Of a DNA stretch of 64,000 nucleotides, positions 9,061 to 17,919 are shown piece after piece. The stretch spans positions 1 to 64,000 of the forward strand of contig JAJDEU010000062.1 of the NCBI GenBank assembly GCA_029259635.1, in the 5' to 3' direction. The notes beneath the pieces were generated by a model. It did no database searches. It was not told the DNA's origin and saw only the letters and a program-made list of their open reading frames with translations. The translations under genes and the position numbers were made by a program. Source of the stretch: Planctomycetota bacterium. GTDB taxonomy: Bacteria > Planctomycetota > UBA1135 > GCA-002686595. Numbering within the stretch: the first letter of the stretch is position 1; each line of letters starts with the position of its first letter.

Positions 9061-9987
9061 ATGAAGACTCACTTGTTTGCTGCTCTCTTTTCCTCCCTCC
9101 TTCTCTTTTCCTGCGGAGGAGGTGGAGGAACCGCTGGAAGTACGACTCTCTCAGGTTCGGGCGGAAGCGGTGGAGGAACGGGCGGGACCGGTGGGACAGG
9201 TGGAGCCACCGGCTCGATCAACATCGAAGTCACGGACGCTCCTTTCGACATTGCGCTCGTGAAATCTGCGATCGTGATTATCGATCGAATCGACGTCTTC
9301 GTCGCCGATTCAGATTCCGGCGATTCTCAGAAGATCAAAATGAATCTGCAGGAGCCTTTCGAATTCGATCTCGTAGCCCTGCGCAACGGAGTGACGGAGT
9401 TCATGCTCAAGGACACTCTACCCGCTGGCCAGATCAGCCAAATGCGATTGGTAGTTGAGAGCGGCGAGATCGAACTACTCAACGGGAATACTTACACGAC
9501 TGCCGATGGCACTTTAAAGCTGAGCAGCCAAGCCAAGAGTGGATTCAAAGTCTTCATCGATCCGCCGATCGAGATTGTCGCGAAAGAGCGCACAGATGTG
9601 ATCCTCGACTTCGATCTGAGCAAGACCTTCAAAGCGATTCCCCCGAACGATCCGGCGAATGCGAAATTCTTCAAGCTTCACCCGGTGCTTCGCGCTGTGA
9701 ACAAGGCGATGACGGGAGAGATGCATGGAATGGCGGAAGAGAGCGACGGATCGGGTGGCATGCGCCCGGCTGATCGCGTAACGATCCATCTGATGGAAAG
9801 AGGTGAGCTCGATCCCAGCCTGAGCATCGCCACGACGATCTCCGAATCGGATGGATCCTTTGGCCTAATCGGCGTCGAGCCTGGCCTCTACGACTTGATC
9901 GCTGTAAAAGCCCTCGCCACTGGACGGAACGACTCCGTTTCCGTCAGCGTTGGCGAGACTGTAGTTAGCGACATCGTCGTTCAGTAA
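9061..9987 (+). CDS. DUF4382-type lipoprotein
   Basis: 308 residues. Signal peptide with lipobox LLLFSC places it as a lipid-anchored envelope protein. A Gly/Ser/Thr linker of about 35 residues follows (GGTGGTGG-type). The globular part resembles DUF4382: GSINIEVTDAPFD, a strand on IDRIDVFV, and LPAGQISQMRLVV. A C-terminal segment (SDGSFGLIGVEPGLYDLIAV) looks like a carboxypeptidase-regulatory/SpaA-like beta sandwich. ATG 9061 is chosen because it begins the signal peptide. Function unknown. Confidence 0.75.
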   Translation: MKTHLFAALFSSLLLFSCGGGGGTAGSTTLSGSGGSGGGTGGTGGTGGATGSINIEVTDAPFDIALVKSAIVIIDRIDVFVADSDSGDSQKIKMNLQEPFEFDLVALRNGVTEFMLKDTLPAGQISQMRLVVESGEIELLNGNTYTTADGTLKLSSQAKSGFKVFIDPPIEIVAKERTDVILDFDLSKTFKAIPPNDPANAKFFKLHPVLRAVNKAMTGEMHGMAEESDGSGGMRPADRVTIHLMERGELDPSLSIATTISESDGSFGLIGVEPGLYDLIAVKALATGRNDSVSVSVGETVVSDIVVQ

Positions 9988-9997
9988 GTCTCCGTCC

Positions 9998-11410
9998 GTG
10001 GGTCACTGGCGACAACTGCTCTTGCTCGTCGTCGCGCTAGTGGCCCTCGCGACGCTCATCTATAGGGGCGACACTGAACCCGGTGTCGCGCTCGTTCCTG
10101 AGCCGAATCGCCTCCGTGCATTCGGTTCTGCCCCGCCAGAGACCGTTGCAGCGCTCGAAGTCGAAGAGGACTGCGTCGAGAGCCGGACTCAAGCTCCGAA
10201 AAGACTTGCGCCCCGAACAGTTCGGGCGGAGAACGCAGAACTCACGCTTGAGTCGGTTTCAGAGCTCGCTGCGCTCTTGAGACAAGAGGATTTCGACCGC
10301 GCAAATTGGGTTCGCGCTGCGCGGGCATTGTCGTCTTCGCTCAATGAAAAGCACAGCAACGAGCTTTCGACTCTTCTCGAGGGATCCACTCTTGAGCTTC
10401 ACGAATTCATAGCCTCGGCAGAGCTCCTGCGCCTTCTTAAACGGAACAAGATTACGCATCGGACCTCGTTGTTCGGTTCCGCGACCCTGCATCGCTTAAG
10501 AGTTGCACAGGCGGATCGCGCTCAACAAACGATGGCCGTTGTTGCAGCGCGAGTATTGGCGGGAGGCGGCGAGTGGGCTGACGCATACCAGCTCGCAGAT
10601 GACCTGATTTGGTCGGAGACCAACCAGCTCCGCATCGACGCGGCCTGGTGCCTCGAAACCAATCACAGGCCGGGAGTCGCACAATACCTGGCAGACTCTC
10701 TCTTTCTCGCGGAAAAGGCGGACGGGGCGGAACAAGTTTTGGCAGTCCTGGTCGCCATGCAGTCGAGCCAAACAGCCGAGCTCCTCGACGAACAAAGCCG
10801 AACTCAGTTGATCCAAGTTGCGATGGCCGAGTTAGAGACCGGCTCACCCGAGCAAGTGCGGGCGATGACTCACTACCTAAACCAGCTGGACCCAGAGGGG
10901 GTCTCGGCTTTGTTGCTCGAAGAGATCGACACGGTGGGGACACTTGAGCGAGTGCGCGATCTCTCGCGCTTCATCGCTCTCTCGCAGGACGACAGTTCCC
11001 TACAAGAACTCGGGGACAAGCTCCGAAGCGAAGCTGACCCGGATCGTCGGTTGGCTCTGGCGGAAGGACTCTTGATTTCATCTGGCACGTCTTCCTTGCC
11101 GCCGGAATTCGAGGAAGAGGCGCTGCACATCGTCATCAACTCGGCGCTGGAGTCCTCCTCATCGACAACTCGGCGCCGATCGATCGGAGCTCTCTCGGCG
11201 GTGCCTTGTGAGCGATCGGCGGATGCGCTCTTGAAGGTGCTACGCGATGACCCGGATCCGCGCGTGCGGAGCGCAGCAGCTTACGCGCTCAGCGACTTGC
11301 CGGCGGAAATGCTGACAGCTCTTCGAACTGAGATCGAGGAACTGGATGAGTCCGCCAAGAGTACGAAGAAAGCGCTTTCGCACCTTCGCCGACGAGCCTT
11401 TCGCGACTAG
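9998..11410 (+). CDS. HEAT-repeat protein with N-terminal membrane anchor
   Basis: 470 residues from GTG 9998, 10 bp after the DUF4382 gene, so probably co-transcribed. Residues 5-22 are hydrophobic (LLLLVVALVALATLIY) and should anchor or export the protein. The rest is alpha-helical, with recognisable HEAT/PBS-lyase-type repeats at the C-terminus (TTRRRSIGALSAV, DPRVRSAAAYALSDL). These are protein-binding scaffolds; no catalytic motif is seen. Confidence 0.65.
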   Translation: MGHWRQLLLLVVALVALATLIYRGDTEPGVALVPEPNRLRAFGSAPPETVAALEVEEDCVESRTQAPKRLAPRTVRAENAELTLESVSELAALLRQEDFDRANWVRAARALSSSLNEKHSNELSTLLEGSTLELHEFIASAELLRLLKRNKITHRTSLFGSATLHRLRVAQADRAQQTMAVVAARVLAGGGEWADAYQLADDLIWSETNQLRIDAAWCLETNHRPGVAQYLADSLFLAEKADGAEQVLAVLVAMQSSQTAELLDEQSRTQLIQVAMAELETGSPEQVRAMTHYLNQLDPEGVSALLLEEIDTVGTLERVRDLSRFIALSQDDSSLQELGDKLRSEADPDRRLALAEGLLISSGTSSLPPEFEEEALHIVINSALESSSSTTRRRSIGALSAVPCERSADALLKVLRDDPDPRVRSAAAYALSDLPAEMLTALRTEIEELDESAKSTKKALSHLRRRAFRD

Positions 11411-11490
11411 CGCACATGTCCTCCACGCCTCTGCTTGGCGTCTGGAGAAAGCCCGATGCGGGTCGATGATTGGCTACTCGACCTCGTAGA

Positions 11491-14400
11491 ATGGTCGGAA
11501 TGGAGCAACAACGAGGACCGGAACCATCGGACAGAGTCTCGCTGGTGGAGAGGCTGAGGGAGCAGTTTGGTTCGGAGATTGATCCCGGGATATCGCTAGA
11601 GCCTTCGACGAAGTTGCCGGAAGTCGCGCTTGGGGAGAGCGGGGATGCGCTGCCCTCTTCGGGAGTTCTCTCGAGACTGGAGTCACGCGGGAGCCTGGCG
11701 ACGCGATACCGGCTCGACGGAGAGATCGCGCGCGGAGGAATGGGTGCGATCTTGGAGGTCTGGGATGAGGACCTGCGTCGGCACCTGGCGATGAAGGTCG
11801 CGTTGAGCAGCGAAGGTGAAGGCCCATCATCCAAACCGGAGAATCTCGATGCGCGTGTTTTGGCGCGCTTCCTCGAGGAAGCCCAGGTCACGGGACAGCT
11901 CGACCATCCGGGCATCGTTCCCGTTCACGAATTGGGTCTCGACCAAAACGGCAATCTGTACTTCACGATGCCGCTCGTGCGCGGCAGAGATCTCGAAGCG
12001 ATCTTTGCGATTGTCGCGAAAGGCGAAGAGGGCTGGTCGACGACGCGCGCGTTAGGCGTGCTCTTGAAAGCGTGCGAGGCGATGGCCTACGCCCATGACA
12101 AGGGCGTGATTCATCGCGACCTGAAGCCTGCGAACGTGATGGTCGGGCGATTTGGCGAGGTCTATGTCATGGACTGGGGCCTCGCGCGCGTTCGCGGACA
12201 CGAAGACCGGCATGACTGTCGCATCGCGCGAGCGGAAGGGGAGAGTGCAGGTGCAGATGAGAAGTTAGTCGCCATCGATCCGCGCGCGGACGCGACGGGC
12301 GAGAGCAACGCGGCGCTCTACACCATGGACGGCGATGTGATTGGTACGCCGGCGTACATGGCGCCGGAACAGGCACGCGGTGAACTCGATTCGTTGGACA
12401 AGCGAACGGATGTGTACTCGCTTGGCGCGATGCTCTATCGGTTGCTTACCGGAACGGCGCCGTACGTGCCGCTCGATGAAGGGCGTAACGCACTCGAGAT
12501 CTTGACCGAGCTCTTGCTGGGACCGCCGCGTCCGATTGAAGAGCTCTCGCCCGAGACCCCGCTCGAGCTTGTCGCGGTCTGCGAAAAGGCGATGGCCCGA
12601 GTACCGGGTGAGCGCTATGCCGATATGTCGGAGTTTGCCGAGGACCTGCGCGCGTTCTTGGAAAACCGCGTTGTGCGTGCTTATGAGACGGGCGCAGTAG
12701 CGGAAGCGCGCAAGTGGGTGCGTCGGAACAAACCGCTCGCGCTCTCATTGGCCGCGGGATTGCTCGCACTTATCGGCGGAATGGTGGCGAGCGTCGTGTT
12801 GAAGGGGCGCGCGGACGAGAACGCGTTCTTGGCGGAGGAGCGGCGAATCGTCGCGGACGCCTCTCTGCGAGTTGCGAAGGAGCAACGGGCGCTGGCCGAC
12901 GAGCAACGCGAATTGGCGGAAGAGCAGAGAATCGTCGCGGAAGCGGAGCGCGAGAAGGCGGACGCGAATGCGGAGCTGGCCGAACAGAGTCGGATTGCCG
13001 CGGAGGAGAGTGCGACGGTTGCGCGCCGCCAAGCCAAGGTGAATCAGGAAGTCAACTCGTTCATGAATGAGGCTCTCTTTTCGCCAGCCTCAGTGCTCGG
13101 TTTCGACCGCGACGTGAGGGTTCGCGACGTATTGGGCCGCGCCGCGATTGCCCTTGAAATGCGGTTCCAAGAAGAGCCCGTGATCGAAGCGGAACTCCGA
13201 CTGACGCTTGCACGGAGCTTCGAGAGCCTCGGCGAGTACAAGCAATCGCTCGTGCTTGCACAGCGTGCGCTGGATTTGATTACGCCGCTGAAGGAGGAGC
13301 ACGTTGACTTCTACCTGCGTATTAATAGCGCCGTCGGAGACGCGTATTTAGGAGTTGGAGAGGCTCGCAAGAGCGCGGAGATCTTCGAAGAATCCTTGGC
13401 GTTCAGCATCGAGAAGTTTGGAGAGTTGCACAAGTCGGCGACGACGACGATGAACAACCTCGCGCTCGCCTATACCGATCTGAGCGAGTTTCAGAAGGCG
13501 CGCGACCTGTACGAACGCTCGCTCAGGCTCTCGCCCCCATCCTCACGGATGGGCGACGACGACATCGGAGCGACTCTCGGTAACTATGGCGAGCTGCTCT
13601 GTAGCATTGGGGAATTCGACGCGGCGGAAGAATCGTTGAACGAAGCGATCGACCTTCGCAAGCGGAGATTCGGCCGCAAGGATCCGCTCATGATCGACTT
13701 TAAGAACAACTTGGCCGTGCTCTACTCGGATCAAGGGCGGCTGCGCGAGAGCGGCAAGCTTCAGCGCGAAGTGCTAAAAGCTCAGGAGTCGGTGCACGGC
13801 CATGATCATCCCGACACTGGACGAACCATGTCGAGCTTGGCAGTGCTCTATTTGAAGCAGGGGAGGTATGCGAAGGCGGAGGAGCTGCTCGTAGAAGCTG
13901 CGAAAATCGTCGAGGCAGCCCTAGGCGAGGATCATGAGGAAACGCTTCGTGTTCGGCACAATTTGGCCTCGTGCTACTCCTACCAAGACCGACTTGAGGA
14001 GGCCCTGGAGATAAGCCTTCCGACGACCGAGGCCCTGAAGCGCGTGGCGGGTCCGCGAGATGCGACGACACTCGATTCGATGAATAATCTCGCTGTTCTG
14101 TATCTCAACCTCGGACGCTACGGCGAGGCGGAGGAGCTCTACCGCGAAACGCTTGAGCTGCAGACTGAGGTGATGGGGCCGGATCATCCGACGACCTTGA
14201 TCACGCTGGAAAACCTCGGCGGTGTTCTCTTTCGAACCGAGCGCTACCAAGAGTCGAAGGCGATCGTGTTTCGCGTGCTCGAGGCCCGCAAGCGCGTTCT
14301 CGGGCCGAACCATCCGGACGTCGCGAAGACGACCTATAACCTGGCGATGAACGCGATCTCGACAGGCGATTCGGACGGCGCGCTTGAGCTGTTGGAGAGC

Positions 14401-14865
14401 GCTCTCGTGATCTATCGAGCCGCAGTGGGCGAGGACCCTATCAACATGGCGGACTGTCTCGCCAAGCTCGGCGAGCTTCGAATGGACATGAAGGATTACG
14501 AGGGCGCCGCCTTGGACTATGCGGGTGCTGTCGACCTTCGGAAAAAGCTCGGCTTCGACGACGAAGTTTTGAGCTTTTGGCTCCACCAGCAGGGCTACGC
14601 GATTTACGCAACGGATAACGCCGAGGAGGCCGTGGCGATCTTTAGAGAGGCTTTCGAGCTCCGCGTTCAGCTCTTCGGTGAAGCGCACGTGAACACGCTT
14701 ACGACCGAGTACATGCTTGCGAAGGTTCTTCACCGCGCTGGCCACGACGAGGAGGCTGAGCCACTCGCGATCGACTTCTACGAGCGCACGCTCGCCTTGA
14801 TGGGACCGGATGATCCGAAAGTCGCGGTTGGGCTTGAACTCCTGAAAAAGATCGCGGCGGAGTAG
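11491..14865 (+). CDS. Membrane Ser/Thr protein kinase with TPR array
   Basis: 1124 residues. Hanks-type kinase domain about 75-395: glycine loop ARGGMG, catalytic Lys in LAMKVAL, HRDLKPANVM, DWG in place of DFG (VMDWGLAR), GTPAYMAPEQARG and DVYSLGAMLYRLLTG. A transmembrane helix (LALSLAAGLLALIGGMVASVV) near 410-435 is followed by an Ala/Glu/Arg-rich coiled coil (about 440-525). Many TPR_10/12-type repeats then follow (LGRYGEAEELYRETLEL, GPDHPTTLITLENLG) to the end. ATG 11491 is preferred over an in-frame TTG upstream; ATG 11500 is also possible. Its substrate is unknown. It shares its plan with the second kinase at 53798 but not its activation-loop chemistry. Confidence 0.92.
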   Translation: MVGMEQQRGPEPSDRVSLVERLREQFGSEIDPGISLEPSTKLPEVALGESGDALPSSGVLSRLESRGSLATRYRLDGEIARGGMGAILEVWDEDLRRHLAMKVALSSEGEGPSSKPENLDARVLARFLEEAQVTGQLDHPGIVPVHELGLDQNGNLYFTMPLVRGRDLEAIFAIVAKGEEGWSTTRALGVLLKACEAMAYAHDKGVIHRDLKPANVMVGRFGEVYVMDWGLARVRGHEDRHDCRIARAEGESAGADEKLVAIDPRADATGESNAALYTMDGDVIGTPAYMAPEQARGELDSLDKRTDVYSLGAMLYRLLTGTAPYVPLDEGRNALEILTELLLGPPRPIEELSPETPLELVAVCEKAMARVPGERYADMSEFAEDLRAFLENRVVRAYETGAVAEARKWVRRNKPLALSLAAGLLALIGGMVASVVLKGRADENAFLAEERRIVADASLRVAKEQRALADEQRELAEEQRIVAEAEREKADANAELAEQSRIAAEESATVARRQAKVNQEVNSFMNEALFSPASVLGFDRDVRVRDVLGRAAIALEMRFQEEPVIEAELRLTLARSFESLGEYKQSLVLAQRALDLITPLKEEHVDFYLRINSAVGDAYLGVGEARKSAEIFEESLAFSIEKFGELHKSATTTMNNLALAYTDLSEFQKARDLYERSLRLSPPSSRMGDDDIGATLGNYGELLCSIGEFDAAEESLNEAIDLRKRRFGRKDPLMIDFKNNLAVLYSDQGRLRESGKLQREVLKAQESVHGHDHPDTGRTMSSLAVLYLKQGRYAKAEELLVEAAKIVEAALGEDHEETLRVRHNLASCYSYQDRLEEALEISLPTTEALKRVAGPRDATTLDSMNNLAVLYLNLGRYGEAEELYRETLELQTEVMGPDHPTTLITLENLGGVLFRTERYQESKAIVFRVLEARKRVLGPNHPDVAKTTYNLAMNAISTGDSDGALELLESALVIYRAAVGEDPINMADCLAKLGELRMDMKDYEGAALDYAGAVDLRKKLGFDDEVLSFWLHQQGYAIYATDNAEEAVAIFREAFELRVQLFGEAHVNTLTTEYMLAKVLHRAGHDEEAEPLAIDFYERTLALMGPDDPKVAVGLELLKKIAAE

Positions 14866-14947
14866 GGACTGAAATCCTATTATCGAAAGCCACGTAGAAC
14901 CGTGAATCGTCTGAACCGCGAATTGTCCACCAAAGACCCCTGCCGCT

Positions 14948-15421
14948 ATGCAAACGACTCATTCATCCAAGCAGCCTAGAACGGTTTTTCACGCACGCGC
15001 TATGTGGATTGCAGGCCTTCTGCTTCTCAGCGCGGGATGCAATTCCGTCACTTTTGATCTCTCGGATATCGAAGAGCCGGTCATGCTCAATCCGATGCCC
15101 TATCCGGGTGTCAGTTGGACGGTGAATGAGCTTGATCCATTCATAGCGTCGGCTACGAGTGCCTCCGGAGGAGCCAGTCATCCCGGGACAACGACCAGCA
15201 CGCGCATGCACGAAGACGATGCGCAGCTTAGGGCATTCGAGTCCATCGGCGGCCACTCTCAGCGCATGATCATCGTCGACAACGTGCAAGTCTGGGGCGG
15301 CGGCGGGAACTTCTTGATCGTCTTCGCGGAGATGTCCAGCGTCGATGTTCGCGGGAGAGTCCTTGAGGTCGGCGCGTTGAGCACGCCGGACGAATCAGCG
15401 GATTCGGGGGATGACCAATGA
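14948..15421 (+). CDS. Lipoprotein of unknown function
   Basis: 157 residues with a basic N-terminus, hydrophobic stretch and lipobox LLLSAGC near residue 31. The mature part has a Ser/Thr/Gly linker and a small globular segment (QRMIIVDNVQVWGGGGNFLIVF). No family recognised. Its last codons overlap the ATG of the next lipoprotein gene (ATGA), so the three lipoprotein genes here form one operon. Confidence 0.6.
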   Translation: MQTTHSSKQPRTVFHARAMWIAGLLLLSAGCNSVTFDLSDIEEPVMLNPMPYPGVSWTVNELDPFIASATSASGGASHPGTTTSTRMHEDDAQLRAFESIGGHSQRMIIVDNVQVWGGGGNFLIVFAEMSSVDVRGRVLEVGALSTPDESADSGDDQ

Positions 15422-15843
15422 AGAGCTCGAAATTGATTCTCGCGGTCTGTCTCGCGCTCTTCAGTTCCAGCTGCCTGTCGCTCTCCGGCACAGATTTGAA
15501 TGGTGCCGATCTGCGCTATCCGGTGAGCCTCTCGCAATCCATCATCGATGTGAACGGAGCACACTACACCCCGACGACCGTCGAAAAGGTGGCGCACTTC
15601 AAGCGAGAGTGGGGACACTGGGCCATGTTCTACGACTCGGTCTCGCTCACGTCCGATGTCGATCTCTCCAAGCTGCTCAACGAGGAAATCGAGCGCGCGG
15701 GCGGCAACGGCATCGTGAACTTGAAATTTTCAGCGAAGGGAACTGGGTGGTCATGGTTGGTGTCGCTGCTACTCGTCATTCCTGAACACGTGAAAGTGAC
15801 TGTTGAAGGCGATGTCATTAAGAGTGCCGCAGCTGAGCTCTAG
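15418..15843 (+). CDS. Small lipoprotein of unknown function
   Basis: 141 residues. N-terminal MKSSKLILAVCLALFSSSC gives a lipoprotein signal. The mature part (NEEIERAGGNGIVNLKF, VKVTVEGDVIK) recalls small envelope proteins of the YbjQ/TRL-like type with a heavy-metal-like alpha/beta fold, but the match is too weak to name. Translationally coupled to the genes on both sides by overlap. Confidence 0.6.
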   Translation: MKSSKLILAVCLALFSSSCLSLSGTDLNGADLRYPVSLSQSIIDVNGAHYTPTTVEKVAHFKREWGHWAMFYDSVSLTSDVDLSKLLNEEIERAGGNGIVNLKFSAKGTGWSWLVSLLLVIPEHVKVTVEGDVIKSAAAEL

Positions 15844-16600
15844 AGCGCTGATCCCCGGCATTCTTTTGCTCGGGCTACTCGGTTGCTCGAGTCCAGCCAA
15901 GACCTGGACCGAGGAGGGAGTCGTTCAGGGCAAAGTTCGGGTCAGCAGTTACGAGGGCGGAGAGCTCCACGAGTACCTCGACCACCTGAGGCGAGTCGTT
16001 CGTATTGAGCACCGCGGTGTGGACGGCGAACTCGACCCTCGCTTTCATATCGAGCTCTTCGAGTACGATTCGAGCGGTCGCTCAACCGCTCAGCGCTTTG
16101 AGGACGGATCCGGGAATGCCGTGATCGGACCGCTCGGCTTCGCGGCTCGCCGAACGCGCCGCGAGACCGGCGAACGCGGTGAGTCGTTAACGCATCACGA
16201 GCACTTCGACGCGTCCGACCAGCCGCTTCTCATTCCGGCTGGCTACTTTCGCGAGACCCTTGAACACTCCGGAAGACGCCTCAAGTCACGGCGCTTCTTC
16301 GATCTCGATAGCGGTCGAGTCTCGGTCAAGGTGGAAGAGTTCGATCGTGTTCATGAAGTCCGCTACGCACACCTCAAGGGTGCGACACCGATCGTCATGG
16401 AGATGTACGTCGACAAGGGCGGCACGCCACTGCACAAGCGCAAGATCTCGGGTCACACCACACGACGGGTGGATCACTGGTTTTCCGCTTACACGGACTA
16501 CAGTTCCTACAGCACCTACGGAAGCTACGGCTACTACCCGCTCTATTCAGGCACGACGGTGACGTATTCTTCCACCAGCTCTTCCACAAGCGACGATTAG
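15812..16600 (+). CDS. Lipoprotein of unknown function with Tyr/Ser-rich tail
   Basis: About 262 residues from ATG 15812, overlapping the previous gene by 32 bp. A GTG at 15824 is an alternative start. Lipobox LLGLLGC. The mature part contains beta-strand-rich segments (YEGGELHEYLDHLRRVVRIEHRG, GAVIG-like turns) and ends in a low-complexity Tyr/Ser/Thr/Gly tail (about 220-262). No family recognised. Third gene of the lipoprotein operon. Confidence 0.6.
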   Translation: MSLRVPQLSSRALIPGILLLGLLGCSSPAKTWTEEGVVQGKVRVSSYEGGELHEYLDHLRRVVRIEHRGVDGELDPRFHIELFEYDSSGRSTAQRFEDGSGNAVIGPLGFAARRTRRETGERGESLTHHEHFDASDQPLLIPAGYFRETLEHSGRRLKSRRFFDLDSGRVSVKVEEFDRVHEVRYAHLKGATPIVMEMYVDKGGTPLHKRKISGHTTRRVDHWFSAYTDYSSYSTYGSYGYYPLYSGTTVTYSSTSSSTSDD

Positions 16601-16633
16601 CTCGGCCTCACGCCGCCTCTTCTCGAAAAAACC

Positions 16634-17866
16634 CTACAGCGTCACTTCGACACGAAGAGTCGCAACCCAAGCGTTGTCGATACCGCGGTTTCCGCCCGGG
16701 TCGACGATGAACTGCAGGTCGGGCTTGACGCGGATGTTGGGTGTCAGCGCGATCTCGTTGACGATTTCGAGAGCGAGCTCGTCGGCGCCCAAACCGGCAC
16801 CCGGATCGTCGGAGAGCTCGGCGAGAGTCGCGTAGAGACCGGGTCGCCACGTCTCGCCAAGGAGCGGTTCCGCGGACAGAACCCCGGCAGCGAAGTGCCG
16901 GCGCACGACGCTCACATCGTTGTCGGAGGTTCCGAGCTGCACGAACCCGTCAAGTAGGCCCGCGACGGACTGCTCGAACACCAGGTAGGCGCCCGCTGCG
17001 TGACCTTCCATGCCGCCGTCGAAGCGAGCGAAGTTGCCGGTATGGTGCCAGGCTCCGAAAGCGAGCCGACCGTGACCGAGGTCCTCCGCCTCCCATGTGC
17101 GATCGACTTGGCCGATGAAGAACGCCTCGTCGAAATCGGCGCTCAAGCCACGCCGACCGCTAACGGTTCCGCCGTCTTGCGCGTTGTAGATTCCGACGCT
17201 CAGTTCCCAGTCTTTAGCGGGGCGCACGAACGCGTTGAGGCTCATGGCCGGGTTCGGGTAGCTCGGAAAAACGGAGATCGTGGGGCTGTAGCCCGCGGAA
17301 GAATTCAGGAAGAGCGCGCCCGAATCGACGCCGGCGAATTCAGCGTTTGCGTCGGCTTTGCCGAGCTTGACGCGCAGGTCACCATCCGGAGTCGTGTGCT
17401 AGATCCAGAGAACGGCGAGCTGGGTCAAGTCGGCCTGGTCGATGTTGGAGAAGGTTTGAATGTCTCCGACGTCGGCCGAAGCGGGTCGCCCGAAGAGCGA
17501 GTAGAACTCGATGAAGGCGTGAGTCCCGGACCAATTTAGCGCGCGCTCAAGATCCAACTCGATGCCCAAATCGAGAAGTGTACGGCTGGTGACGCGATCA
17601 TTGAGCCCGCCAGAAAACGGCCACGACGTGTCGGTGATGAGGGCGAGTTCGAAGGTCGCGCCGAGTTGCTCTAGGGCGTCACGGATTCCCAAGGAGTTGC
17701 CGACCAAGAGACTCCGGTCCGCCGGATCTAGTTCTTCAAAGGGATCGCGGTCGGCGCGTCCCTGGCGCGCGCGAATGCCATGCGCGGAGTCCGTCGTGTC
17801 CTCGACCTGCGCGCTGGCCGTCGTTGTGAGGACGAAAAAAGCCACCGCTGTAGTTGTGCGCATCAT
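16634..17866 (-). pseudogene. OprB-family carbohydrate porin interrupted by an amber codon
   Basis: An otherwise intact 411-codon frame with signal peptide (MMRTTTAVAFFVLTTTASA) and the OprB signature: GLNDRVTSRTLLDLGIELDLERALNW, then DGDLRVKLGKADANAEFA, SVFPSYPNPAM, and a C-terminal strand ending VATLRVEVTL suited to outer-membrane assembly. Codon 156 is TAG (17401-17399), in LAVLWI-stop-HTTPDG, where homologues normally continue. Both sides keep the same frame, so one substitution (for example from CAG or GAG) explains it. Recent nonsense mutation, sequencing error and amber suppression all remain possible. If functional it would be an outer-membrane sugar channel. Confidence 0.75.
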
Positions 17867-17919
17867 TGCGCAGACAATACAGGGGGCTCGACGCGCTGAC
17901 TACTTCGAGCCTCTCCGGT

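Noticed and set aside
9150..9215. GGTGGAACGG-type tandem repeats as a mobile or regulatory repeat
   Set aside because: They encode the Gly/Thr linker of the lipoprotein and are explained by coding of low complexity.
16634..17866. Amber codon as pyrrolysine site
   Set aside because: Porins have no need for Pyl, no pyl genes are seen, and a single substitution explains the stop.
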